From positions 1-18,994 of the forward strand of contig CAKUYM010000047.1 in the NCBI GenBank assembly GCA_934716785.1: a stretch of 18,994 nucleotides of DNA, written 5' to 3'. Both the position numbers and the translations under genes were made by a program. This document shows positions 1 to 7,353 of this stretch, piece after piece. Origin of the DNA: an uncultured Bacteroides sp. (GTDB lineage: Bacteria > Bacteroidota > Bacteroidia > Bacteroidales > Bacteroidaceae). The notes under the pieces are model-generated. The model was not told where the DNA came from. It saw only the letters and a list, made by a program, of their open reading frames with translations, and searched no databases. How positions within the stretch are numbered: position 1 is the first letter of the stretch; every line of letters begins with the position of its first letter.

Positions 1-1
1 G

Positions 2-664
2 GAAATATATTTCACAAACCGTAAAGCGAATATTATATTAACTCCGAAAGGAAATGCATCAGGAATTGATCCTGTTATCATGGAAGTGGAACAAGTCGGT
101 GGAGCTTATATATTAGATGCCCAAGAAGAGGATGTTACTGTGGATGAAGCTACAGGAGCTATAACCTTCACCGAGAATACGGGGAATAGTAACTGCCGCT
201 ATTATGTTAATAAAGAACGCAAACTTACCATTCATGAATGGCATTTCTCCACTTTAAACGTAGATGAGAACCGCTGCTTGAACATGAACTGTGTAGCTCC
301 CCCAAAACCGAGTTGGAACTTTTGGTTAGGCGTAGGAGCCAATCCTTGGACATTCAAGTATCGTGGCGGTACACTAAATGACAATTCAACTTGTACCCCA
401 TTCGATATGAATCAACTAAGGGCATTGAAAGTAGAGCATAATTATGTTAATGAGAATGCCAAGACAGAAGCCAATATTAAAGTTTTCATCAAACTTGAAG
501 GAGATACTGAATGGATAAACATAATCACTACTCCGACCTATGAAAATTTGTTTGAGACATTAGGCTTAGACGGAAATATTCCATACTTCGGCTTTATAAA
601 CGGAAGTGGAGGCAAAAAAGGCACAATGACTATCACTTCATACGAGGTTACCAATATTGAATAA
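2..664 (+). CDS. 3' end of a probable surface glycan-binding protein (5' truncated by window edge)
   Basis: The reading frame is open from base 2 and continues beyond the left edge, so only the last 220 residues are visible; the ATG at 80 is internal rather than a true start. The segment is rich in aromatic residues and beta-prone stretches (PSWNFWLGVGANPWTF around residues 100-115) and ends in a sandwich-like strand pattern (YFGFINGSGG...GTMTITSYEV). I do not recognise a named family. It lies 18 bases before the BACON lipoprotein gene and on the same strand as the GH18 gene, so the three look like one operon. By analogy with Bacteroides glycan-utilisation loci, where SusD-type and accessory surface lipoproteins precede the glycosidase, a surface glycan-binding role is inferred. 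Any signal peptide or lipobox would lie upstream. Confidence 0.6.
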   Translation, partial: EIYFTNRKANIILTPKGNASGIDPVIMEVEQVGGAYILDAQEEDVTVDEATGAITFTENTGNSNCRYYVNKERKLTIHEWHFSTLNVDENRCLNMNCVAPPKPSWNFWLGVGANPWTFKYRGGTLNDNSTCTPFDMNQLRALKVEHNYVNENAKTEANIKVFIKLEGDTEWINIITTPTYENLFETLGLDGNIPYFGFINGSGGKKGTMTITSYEVTNIE

Positions 665-682
665 CATTGAAAATAAAATTTT

Positions 683-2146
683 ATGAAACGGAATATAAAT
701 AGTAAAATCAATTGGCGTATCTATATGGGTACGTTGATTATACTGTTTTCATGGTTTACCCAGTCCTGCAAAGACGACGAGACTATGAAATGGGTAGATT
801 TGCGTTATAAGACCAACGACAGTTATACGATCTCCTCCGATGGCAGACAGACTGTAGATATCCAAGTGAAATCCACTGAGCCATGGATTGTTTACAGTAA
901 TCATAGCGACTGGTGTACCATTTCACCTGACCAAGGTAAGGCTAATGAACTATATGACGTACAAATCACTTATAAGCCCAATACCGAATTGGATGACCGT
1001 ACAGATACCATCACTATCAAAAGTGATTACTGGATTGGCAAAGAGATCGCTGTTGTCCAAAAGGGGATTGCTTATATGACACTGGAGGATAATCTGGACT
1101 TTTTCCTTGGCAAAGAAGAAAACAGTATAAGAACATTTAAAGTAAAATCCAACCAGAAATGGAGTACAGCCGTCACCGAAGGCAATAAATGGCTCTCTAT
1201 CACAGCTGGTGAGACCGGTGAGGCAGACGGAGATGTAACCGTCCAATGTAAAGTCAATAAGGGTGAAAAAAGATATGGCAAAATCGTAGTGTATGACCGA
1301 CATGGCATAGCCACCGCCGAAGTAACTTGTACCCAAGATGGCGTACAGCTTGATCCGGAAAGTACTTCGCTTCGCACCGAGCATACAGCACATGAAATCA
1401 TTCTTCATGTAGTTGCAAATACGGAATGGACTGTCACTAAGGATAACGTAGATGCTGAATGGTATTCATTTGAGCAAACAGAGTTTGAGGGAACGCAGGA
1501 TTTAGTTATTCGGTTGGATGCCAATACGGGCACTTCAGTTTTGAAAACGACATTTACCTTATCCACCAAGGCAGCAGAAGGCATTACTCCGGTCACTCGT
1601 ACCATCACACTGAAACAGGCCAATGAAGCAACAGCTATACGACATGAATTTGATGACCCTAATAACTGGACCATCAACAGTGGAACCAGCATGATAGACG
1701 GAGACCTGACATGTATCGCAGCACGTGTATCTCGCGACAACTTTGCTCCGGGGTACTATTCGTTCCGTATCAAATCTATGACCGATGATGCACACTCTAC
1801 CATATTCTTCACCTATGGTTCAAAAGAAATCAGATGGCACATGAACATGGGTACAGGAAAGACCAATTACAGTACCACACCTTGGACACCTGTAATTGAG
1901 AGGAATAAGACATTCGACAAGAGTTTAAAGTCGTATACTTTAGGACTTAATCTCATACCAAGCACTACTGCTGGCTTGATGAAAATAGAATGGTATTTGG
2001 ACGGTGTGCTAATGGATAGCTATGATAATGAAAATGGAGTATCATTCGATTATGCTTCTGCATTTGTATATATCGGTGCCAATACCGGAACAGTAGTCTA
2101 TGATTGGTGGGAATATACTGCTCCAATCAATTGGGGAGACGAATAA
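683..2146 (+). CDS. Surface lipoprotein with three BACON domains and a lectin-like C-terminal domain
   Basis: This 487-residue protein starts with a basic segment and a hydrophobic stretch ending in FTQSC at residues 25-29. KDDE follows the cysteine, the acidic pattern linked in Bacteroidota to export of lipoproteins to the cell surface. A second ATG at 725 (Met15) could also serve as the start. Three BACON-type beta-sandwich repeats follow, at about residues 35-132, 133-221 and 222-317. Each shows the spaced pattern of a W in the first half (EPWIV, QKWST, TEWTV) and a closing strand with a VxQxG- or KQAN-like end. Residues 318-487 form a different beta-rich domain with many aromatics, compatible with a concanavalin/laminin-G-like fold. 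BACON domains are thought to bind carbohydrate or mucin, or to act as spacers. The gene lies directly upstream of the GH18 gene (24 bases to its ATG), so it probably presents or binds the same glycan. No catalytic motif was found. Confidence 0.82.
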   Translation: MKRNINSKINWRIYMGTLIILFSWFTQSCKDDETMKWVDLRYKTNDSYTISSDGRQTVDIQVKSTEPWIVYSNHSDWCTISPDQGKANELYDVQITYKPNTELDDRTDTITIKSDYWIGKEIAVVQKGIAYMTLEDNLDFFLGKEENSIRTFKVKSNQKWSTAVTEGNKWLSITAGETGEADGDVTVQCKVNKGEKRYGKIVVYDRHGIATAEVTCTQDGVQLDPESTSLRTEHTAHEIILHVVANTEWTVTKDNVDAEWYSFEQTEFEGTQDLVIRLDANTGTSVLKTTFTLSTKAAEGITPVTRTITLKQANEATAIRHEFDDPNNWTINSGTSMIDGDLTCIAARVSRDNFAPGYYSFRIKSMTDDAHSTIFFTYGSKEIRWHMNMGTGKTNYSTTPWTPVIERNKTFDKSLKSYTLGLNLIPSTTAGLMKIEWYLDGVLMDSYDNENGVSFDYASAFVYIGANTGTVVYDWWEYTAPINWGDE

Positions 2147-2170
2147 TTGCAAACAACTAAAGAACTAAAA

Positions 2171-3457
2171 ATGAAAATACTATTACCTGCATTATTTACA
2201 ATGATAACCATCTTCTGTATGGGTTGTGATGATAGTGGCACCTCAACCACCGAAAAGGCGGAAGCCAAAATTGTACAATTTACTCTGCAATGTGGAGGAA
2301 CCAATTATCGGGGAAACATAAATGAAAATGACAAAATAATCCGTATCAGTGGCATTACAAGCCGGGCTGCAATTACTGGGGTCAGATATCAATTATCAGG
2401 GGAGGCTACCATCTCCCCTGCCCCACAGGAAACAGAACGTTGGGAAAGAGAGCAACGGTTCACTGTAACAAGCAGTGATAACCAAACAGCGAAATACATA
2501 GTCTTATTGCCTGAACTACAAGATGAGATTGAACCCGAACCGGTATCTAACAAAGTAGTTATCGGATATCTGCCAGCCAGCGACTGGGAATATAACACTC
2601 AATTTGACCATATACATTGGGAGTATCTGACACATATTAATGTCAGCTTTGCATTAGCAAAGTCTAATGGAACATTAAATACTTCCAAAGTGACAGCTAA
2701 TATCGGGCAGATTCGTGACAAAGCACATACAAAAGATGTAAAGGTTTTGATCTCAATCGCTAAAAATACCGTAGGTGAATTTACAGCAGCCATAAATAAT
2801 GAGGATTCCCGAAATATATTGGCAACCAACATCATACAGTATGTCAGGGACAATCAGCTTGATGGATTCGACATTGACTATGAGGAGTACGACAACTGGG
2901 ATACCAATTTCCCATCACTCCTTGCTTTTATACAAACATTGCACGCCACTAAAGATGAGAACATGCTGATGACCTGTGCCGTAGGCAGTCGATGGCTAAA
3001 TTACACCAAAGAATGGCAACAATATTTTGACTATATCAACCTAATGAGTTATGACAAGGGAAGTTTTACCACTACTCCTGCACAGCACTCTTCTTACGAT
3101 GATTTTGTCAAAGACTTAGCCTACTGGCAGGACACCAATGAAACTCCGAAAGAAAAAATCGTAGGCGGACTTCCGTTTTACGGATATTCTTGGGACGAAG
3201 AAGTACAAAAAGATGAAGTAAGAGCAGTGCGCTACCATGGAATTCTGGAGCATTTTGGGAAAAAGGCAAGTGTAGCCGACAGCGATGTACAAAGTCGGAC
3301 TTACTATAATGGACGTCCTACTATCCGCCAGAAATGTCAATATGTGATGGACAATGATTTCGGAGGGGTCATGATTTGGCAATTGTTTCAGGATGCTCAT
3401 GAGGAAGAGTGGAAACTCATTAATATAGTGGGTGAAGTGATGGCTATAAATAAATAA
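2171..3457 (+). CDS. GH18 family glycosidase lipoprotein (chitinase / endo-beta-N-acetylglucosaminidase type)
   Basis: The enzyme is predicted to hydrolyse beta-1,4 bonds next to N-acetylglucosamine by substrate-assisted catalysis. The ATG at 2171 is preferred over the in-frame TTG at 2147 because it immediately begins a signal peptide (MKILLPALFTMITIFCMGC) whose lipobox cysteine is residue 19, followed by DD. About residues 22-115 form an Ig-like N-terminal domain resembling the DUF5018 type found in Bacteroides surface proteins. The catalytic barrel spans about residues 128-428. It shows the GH18 signature DGFDIDYE at 231-238 (Glu238 the acid/base), YINLMSYD at 288-295, a GLPFYGYSW segment, and the final GGVMIWQL at 398-405. 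These features resemble chitinase-like members more than the classic EndoH group, so the real substrate (chitin oligosaccharide, N-glycan or other) is open. The position after glycan-binding lipoproteins suggests surface action on host or dietary glycans. Confidence 0.9.
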   Translation: MKILLPALFTMITIFCMGCDDSGTSTTEKAEAKIVQFTLQCGGTNYRGNINENDKIIRISGITSRAAITGVRYQLSGEATISPAPQETERWEREQRFTVTSSDNQTAKYIVLLPELQDEIEPEPVSNKVVIGYLPASDWEYNTQFDHIHWEYLTHINVSFALAKSNGTLNTSKVTANIGQIRDKAHTKDVKVLISIAKNTVGEFTAAINNEDSRNILATNIIQYVRDNQLDGFDIDYEEYDNWDTNFPSLLAFIQTLHATKDENMLMTCAVGSRWLNYTKEWQQYFDYINLMSYDKGSFTTTPAQHSSYDDFVKDLAYWQDTNETPKEKIVGGLPFYGYSWDEEVQKDEVRAVRYHGILEHFGKKASVADSDVQSRTYYNGRPTIRQKCQYVMDNDFGGVMIWQLFQDAHEEEWKLINIVGEVMAINK

Positions 3458-3490
3458 GGAGAGAAGTAGCTTATTTTTTCCGTAAGATAA

Positions 3491-3527
3491 TACTATAAAG
3501 GGATGGCATAGCCATCCCTTTATAGTA
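3491..3527 (+). terminator. Perfect 17-bp hairpin after the GH18 operon, probable terminator
   Basis: The left arm TACTATAAAGGGATGGC (3491-3507) and right arm GCCATCCCTTTATAGTA (3511-3527) are exact reverse complements around a three-base ATA loop. It begins 34 bases after the GH18 stop codon, the expected place for a transcription end. No T-run follows the stem on the + strand; a T-run (3475-3480) lies just before it. It may act as a terminator or a 3'-end-stabilising structure. Confidence 0.6.
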
Positions 3528-3765
3528 CACAAGCAACTATCTCCATTTCAATATTTTATTGAGGTTTACACTTTCACGAACTCTCATACTAACTTATGAG
3601 TTCTTGAATAAGTAATGCATTTACTGATACTACAGAAAGATAAGATTAATAAAAATGATAGTAGTCCATGCTTGTCTTTAATTATTAGAATAATACGGCA
3701 ATGCCTTCTTTCCTTGAATATTGAGAGAATAAAAAAGTTAAATCTTTGGCCAAGGAGACGAATAT

Positions 3766-3797
3766 GTTGTACATCTCCAATAAGTAACGTACATTTG
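3766..3797 (+). promoter_or_regulatory. Bacteroides-type promoter for the nitroreductase-like gene
   Basis: GTTG at 3766-3769 (one mismatch to the -33 TTTG) lies 20 bases before TACATTTG at 3790-3797, an exact match to the -7 pattern TAnnTTTG. Transcription would begin near 3804, about 30 bases before the ATG at 3833. Confidence 0.5.
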
Positions 3798-3832
3798 TCC
3801 ACGAACGGCAACAATACAAAAATATTAAAGAT

Positions 3833-4795
3833 ATGAACGCTGATTTCATACAAATAGCCAATTATGCTTCCAAAGCTCCTTCGGGACATAATACACAACC
3901 TTGGAAGTTTCATATTACGGACAGTACCATCACCATTGTCCCCAACTTAGAAGTTGCGCTATCTGTCGTTGATGGTAACAATCGGGAGCTATATATCAGC
4001 TTAGGATGTGCTGTTGAGAACGTGTGCATCGCAGCCGACCATTTTGGTTACACCACTCATATCATAGAATGCAGTATAGAAGCTATAATTATTGAATTAA
4101 CCCAACCCCTGAGTGATCTCACAATTGAGGATTCCCTATTCCATCAAATTGAAAAACGGCAGACAAACCGCAGTATCTATAATGGTCGTAAAATATCTGA
4201 TGGGACTCTACAACAACTTCAATCCATTCCGAAAGAAGATGGTGTCCAATTCTACTTTACCAAAATAGGTACGCCGCTTGCTGAAACAATAACCGGGTAC
4301 ATCATGAAAGGGAATGAAATTCAAATGGCAGACCCTGCTTTCAAGAACGAATTGTTTTCGTGGATGAGATTCAATAAGAAACAAGTTGAAGCTACAGGGG
4401 ATGGACTAAGCTATTCGGTTTTCGGAAATCCGCCACTCCCCCAACTATTAGCACGCCCCATAGTCAGTTTATTTTTAACCCCCAATGCACAAAACAAATC
4501 GGATAAAAAGAAAATATATTCCTCTTCACATCTTGTCGTGTACACCACACAACAAGATACACTCAAAGAATGGATTAACTTGGGACGAACTCTCCAACGC
4601 TTCCTATTAAAAGCAACCGAGATCGGAGTTTCTTATGCTTTTCTTAATCAGCCGTGCGAGATTGCGACATTAGCTTCCGACTTACAAAAGAAGTTACCTG
4701 TCAATAAGGAACACCCGACATTGATAATAAGAATTGGCTATGCAGAGCAAGTTCCTTATTCTCCCCGTAAGAAGGTTGAAGCATTGCTGATCTAA
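3833..4795 (+). CDS. Acg-type nitroreductase-like FMN-binding protein
   Basis: The 320-residue product matches the pattern of the Acg branch of the nitroreductase superfamily. Residues 15-26 read APSGHNTQPWKF, the phosphate/FMN-binding N-terminal motif. A QTNRSIYNGRKI segment near residue 112 corresponds to the RRxTNRxxF motif of this branch, and the C-terminal RIGYAEQVPYSPRKKVEALL matches the family's usual ending. Family members bind FMN tightly, and some are poor or inactive as nitroreductases; Acg of Mycobacterium is proposed to sequester flavin. The partner and reaction here cannot be told. No signal peptide is seen, so it is cytoplasmic. The gene stands alone between a hairpin and another promoter, and is not an obvious member of the flanking glycan operons. 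Confidence 0.82.
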   Translation: MNADFIQIANYASKAPSGHNTQPWKFHITDSTITIVPNLEVALSVVDGNNRELYISLGCAVENVCIAADHFGYTTHIIECSIEAIIIELTQPLSDLTIEDSLFHQIEKRQTNRSIYNGRKISDGTLQQLQSIPKEDGVQFYFTKIGTPLAETITGYIMKGNEIQMADPAFKNELFSWMRFNKKQVEATGDGLSYSVFGNPPLPQLLARPIVSLFLTPNAQNKSDKKKIYSSSHLVVYTTQQDTLKEWINLGRTLQRFLLKATEIGVSYAFLNQPCEIATLASDLQKKLPVNKEHPTLIIRIGYAEQVPYSPRKKVEALLI

Positions 4796-4854
4796 TATTT
4801 CTTATCATATTCCCGATTAGTCCACTTCTATAAAACAATATAGAGCCGCCATAC

Positions 4855-4886
4855 ATTGCATATATAAACTAAAAGAGCTATTTTTG
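4855..4886 (+). promoter_or_regulatory. Bacteroides-type promoter for the ATPase gene
   Basis: ATTG at 4855-4858 (one mismatch to TTTG) is spaced 20 bases from TATTTTTG at 4879-4886, an exact TAnnTTTG match. The expected start site near 4893 would give a leader of about 107 bases before the ATG at 5000, with the hairpin at 4900-4936 near its 5' end. Confidence 0.5.
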
Positions 4887-4899
4887 TGAATCGAAGAGT

Positions 4900-4936
4900 A
4901 ATCCTTACAGCCGTAATGATTACGACCGTAAGGATT
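4900..4936 (+). repeat. Imperfect 17-bp inverted repeat in the leader of the ATPase gene
   Basis: AATCCTTACAGCCGTAA (4900-4916) and TTACGACCGTAAGGATT (4920-4936) pair over 17 positions with two A/C mismatches around a TGA loop. It lies just after the predicted start of transcription and 63 bases before the ATG. It could be an mRNA 5' hairpin, an operator, or the border of an inserted segment; no T-run follows it on either strand. Confidence 0.5.
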
Positions 4937-4999
4937 GAAAGATAAGCAACAGTTTCGAACCTTTAATATAGTGATTTAACTCGATTAACCGGAAAGATT

Positions 5000-6328
5000 A
5001 TGAAGTTTTATAATAGAGAAAAAGAATTAGACGCATTGAATAAGGTAAGGGAACTTGCTTTCAACAAGCACTCCATGTTTACCGTGCTGACCGGCAGACG
5101 CAGGATCGGGAAGACTCTTCTAATAAAAAAGAGTTGCGACAGTACACCTACTGTCTACCTGTTTGTATCCAGGAGCAATGAAGCCGCTTTGTGCCGGAGC
5201 TATACTGACGAGATCAGAACTGCACTGAATATTTTCGTTCCGGAGGGAGTAAATACATTTGCGGACATTTTTCAATTCCTAATGGATACCGGTACACGTA
5301 TGAAATTCAATCTGGTAATAGATGAGTTTCAAGAATTCTTTTTTATCAATCCGGAAATTTACAGCAAGATGCAAAACATCTGGGATGAATACCGCTTGAA
5401 GTCCAATGTCAACTTAGTAGTCAGCGGATCGGTGTACACCTTGATAACAAAGATTTTCAAAGATGAAAAGGGACCTCTATTCGACCGTGCAGACCGAATC
5501 TTAAACCTTATGCCTTTCACTACATCAGTTTTGAAAGAGATTCTGATTGAGTATGCCGGACACTACTCCAACGAGGAGCTATTGGGCCTCTACACATTCA
5601 CCGGCGGCATTCCCAAATATGTCGAGATGGTTATAGACAACGGAGATTATTCAATCCCCGGAATGATCAATTTTATGGTAGCGCAAGATTCTCCCTTCCT
5701 CACAGAAGGGAAAAACCTGCTTATTCAAGAGTTCGGCAAGCAATATGGCAACTACTTTTCAATACTTACATTTATAGCCAACGGCAATACAACCATTCCT
5801 GAAATGGAGAGCATGATGGGTAACATAACTCTGTCCGGACAAATGAAACGCTTGGAAGAAGATTATGAAATTATCAGAAAGACACGTCCGATCTTTTCCA
5901 AGGATACCACAAAGAATGTCAGATATGAAATATCGGACATGTTTTTGCGATTTTGGTTCCGTTACTTCATTAAATATCAGAAACTGATCGAATTACAGAA
6001 CTATAAAGTTTTAAGCGAAATCATCATAAATGATTTTCCGACCTATTCCGGTGAGACATTGGAAATGTATTTCCGTCAGAAAATGCTCGAAAGCCAAGAG
6101 TTCATTGACATCGGTTCATGGTGGGCAGGGAAGAATCACTCCGATCAAAATGAGATTGACATCATCGGTATTTATTCAGATTCCAAACGTGCATTAGTGG
6201 CTGAAGTGAAACGGCAACGCAAGAACTTCAAACCGGAACTACTTCAGCAAAAGATTGAGTTCATCCGCACTAAGCTACTGTCTAAGTATGAAATAGAAAG
6301 CAGATGTCTTACGATGGAAGATATGTAA
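5000..6328 (+). CDS. Archaeal-type P-loop ATPase with C-terminal DUF234 nuclease-like domain
   Basis: This 442-residue cytoplasmic protein begins FYNREKELDAL, typical of the ATPase_2 (PF01637) family. The Walker A motif is GRRRIGKT at residues 32-39 and Walker B is LVIDE ending at Asp108-Glu109. A sensor-like VVSGS follows near 140, and GGIPKYVEM near 210 is a family landmark. The C-terminal part matches DUF234 (PF03008): a winged-helix-like section, then NEIDIIG (Glu385, Asp387) and EVK (Glu402, Lys404), the layout of a PD-(D/E)XK nuclease core. The natural family ending (CLTMEDM) is present, so the gene is full length. Such ATPases occur in many copies in Bacteroidota and archaea; their function is unclear, and mobile-element or stress roles have been suggested. 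Here it has its own promoter and abuts a glycosyltransferase remnant, which suggests it arrived by insertion. Confidence 0.85.
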   Translation: MKFYNREKELDALNKVRELAFNKHSMFTVLTGRRRIGKTLLIKKSCDSTPTVYLFVSRSNEAALCRSYTDEIRTALNIFVPEGVNTFADIFQFLMDTGTRMKFNLVIDEFQEFFFINPEIYSKMQNIWDEYRLKSNVNLVVSGSVYTLITKIFKDEKGPLFDRADRILNLMPFTTSVLKEILIEYAGHYSNEELLGLYTFTGGIPKYVEMVIDNGDYSIPGMINFMVAQDSPFLTEGKNLLIQEFGKQYGNYFSILTFIANGNTTIPEMESMMGNITLSGQMKRLEEDYEIIRKTRPIFSKDTTKNVRYEISDMFLRFWFRYFIKYQKLIELQNYKVLSEIIINDFPTYSGETLEMYFRQKMLESQEFIDIGSWWAGKNHSDQNEIDIIGIYSDSKRALVAEVKRQRKNFKPELLQQKIEFIRTKLLSKYEIESRCLTMEDM

Positions 6329-6416
6329 CAAAGGCATCGACCATGCCAATGGAGAATATTTATACTTTCTAAACTCCGGTGACATTCTAATAGGAGACGT
6401 CTTAAATCCTGTATAA
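6327..6416 (+). pseudogene. Remnant of a GT2 family glycosyltransferase
   Basis: The frame starting at 6327 reads NKGIDHANGEYLYFLNSGD and then ILIGDVLNPV before a stop at 6414-6416. This is the highly characteristic NKGI...GEYxxFLNSGD core of WcaA-type family 2 glycosyltransferases, where the acidic SGD corresponds to the nucleotide-sugar/metal motif. No start codon or N-terminal nucleotide-binding half precedes it: the match begins within the ATPase stop codon. It also ends after about 29 residues, where a real enzyme would continue for 100 or more. It is therefore a decayed fragment of a glycosyltransferase gene cut on its 5' side. The next gene on this strand is also a putative glycosyltransferase. 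Confidence 0.75.
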
Positions 6417-6475
6417 AATAAATTGTATATTTTCTCATTCCCACCGAAATGTTTAACTAAAGACTGAATAATAAT

Positions 6476-7333
6476 ATGGATATCGTAATATGCGTTTCTC
6501 TAAAAGACTGCTTCATCGTCAAAACGACAATTTCGCAGATTTATCAAAACATCGAAGCCGGCAACATATATATTATAACGGATCACCGCAATTTCTTTTT
6601 CTTTCCAAAAAGATTCCGGCGGAGATATAACATTACACTCCTTGATGAAGAAAAGATTATCCCTAACAAAAAGGAGCTCGAAATAATTGCTCAAAAGCAT
6701 TTTACCTGTACCTATCGGTTCGGATGGTATTATCAGCAATTCCTTAAAATGGGGTTTGCGCAAAGTCCCTATGCAAGTGACTTTTATTTGATTTGGGACA
6801 GCGACACCATACCTTTAAACAAGCTCTCCTTTTTAGAACAAGGGAAGATGGTATTTACCCCGAAAACGGAATATCACGAGGCATACTTTGAAACCATACA
6901 CTCCATCTTCGGTTATCATAAAGAGACATCCTACTCATTCATTGCGGAACATATGATTATCGCTGTCTCTATCATGCAGGAACTTATCAAGAAAATACAA
7001 GACTCTAAAATTGAAGGAAACTCGTGGCCGGCCAAGATAATCAATGCTACCCCACACAATGACCCGAACGGTTTCTCCGAGTTTGAGACTTATGGGACGT
7101 ATTGCCATCACCATTATTCGGATAAGTTCATACTTAGAGAGTTGCGCACTTTTAGAGAGGCCGGAAACATATACAGCCGCAGCATCTCCAAGCAGGCGCT
7201 TCGCGAACTCTCCAAAGAATACGATACCATCTCATTGGAAAGCTGGAACACGCCACGGAAATACAGGTACAGATTACAAAATAATATTGAAAAGTATATA
7301 ATTGATATCATCCGCTTATTACGCAGGGACTAA
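6476..7333 (+). CDS. DUF6492-type putative glycosyltransferase
   Basis: The 285-residue product starts MDIVICVSLKD and carries YLIWDSDTIPL, with the likely metal-binding DSD at residues 108-110. It is preceded by RFGWYYQQFLKMG and followed by FTPKTEYHEAYFETI. This combination is typical of DUF6492 proteins, which have a GT-A-like layout and occur in surface polysaccharide loci. The acceptor and sugar are unknown. There is no signal peptide or membrane segment, so it should act on the cytoplasmic face. The C-terminal region (about 225-285) is basic, as in membrane-associated transferases. The gene lies 59 bases after the GT2 remnant, and its 3' end faces the large - strand operon with only 20 bases between. 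A weak promoter-like TATATTTT lies at 6426-6433. Confidence 0.72.
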   Translation: MDIVICVSLKDCFIVKTTISQIYQNIEAGNIYIITDHRNFFFFPKRFRRRYNITLLDEEKIIPNKKELEIIAQKHFTCTYRFGWYYQQFLKMGFAQSPYASDFYLIWDSDTIPLNKLSFLEQGKMVFTPKTEYHEAYFETIHSIFGYHKETSYSFIAEHMIIAVSIMQELIKKIQDSKIEGNSWPAKIINATPHNDPNGFSEFETYGTYCHHHYSDKFILRELRTFREAGNIYSRSISKQALRELSKEYDTISLESWNTPRKYRYRLQNNIEKYIIDIIRLLRRD

Positions 7334-7353
7334 CTATCCAATGATAGCCGGGC

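Larger units (their letters stand above)
3458..3832. other. 375-base intergenic region with hairpin and promoter, no gene seen
   Basis: This stretch separates the GH18 operon from the nitroreductase-like gene. It holds the perfect hairpin at 3491-3527 and the predicted promoter at 3766-3797. Short open frames exist on both strands (for instance 3615-3836 on + and 3584-3913 on -), but their translations show no recognisable family, and the one on the - strand runs into the well-supported flavoprotein gene. The remainder is AT-rich and unassigned. Confidence 0.6.

Noticed and set aside
950..1408. A 152-codon open frame on the - strand
   Set aside because: It lies wholly inside the BACON-domain gene on the opposite strand and shows no family features.
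2147..2170. TTG start for the GH18 gene
   Set aside because: The ATG at 2171 directly starts a good lipoprotein signal peptide; the extra eight residues would precede it without purpose.
3584..3913. A 109-codon open frame on the - strand in the intergenic region
   Set aside because: It runs into the well-supported flavoprotein gene, has no recognisable similarity, and the region is AT-rich with a promoter and hairpin.
4900..4936. Inverted repeat as a transposon end or attachment site
   Set aside because: No matching copy was found near the other side of the ATPase gene (around 6329-6475), and no direct repeat flanking the unit was seen.
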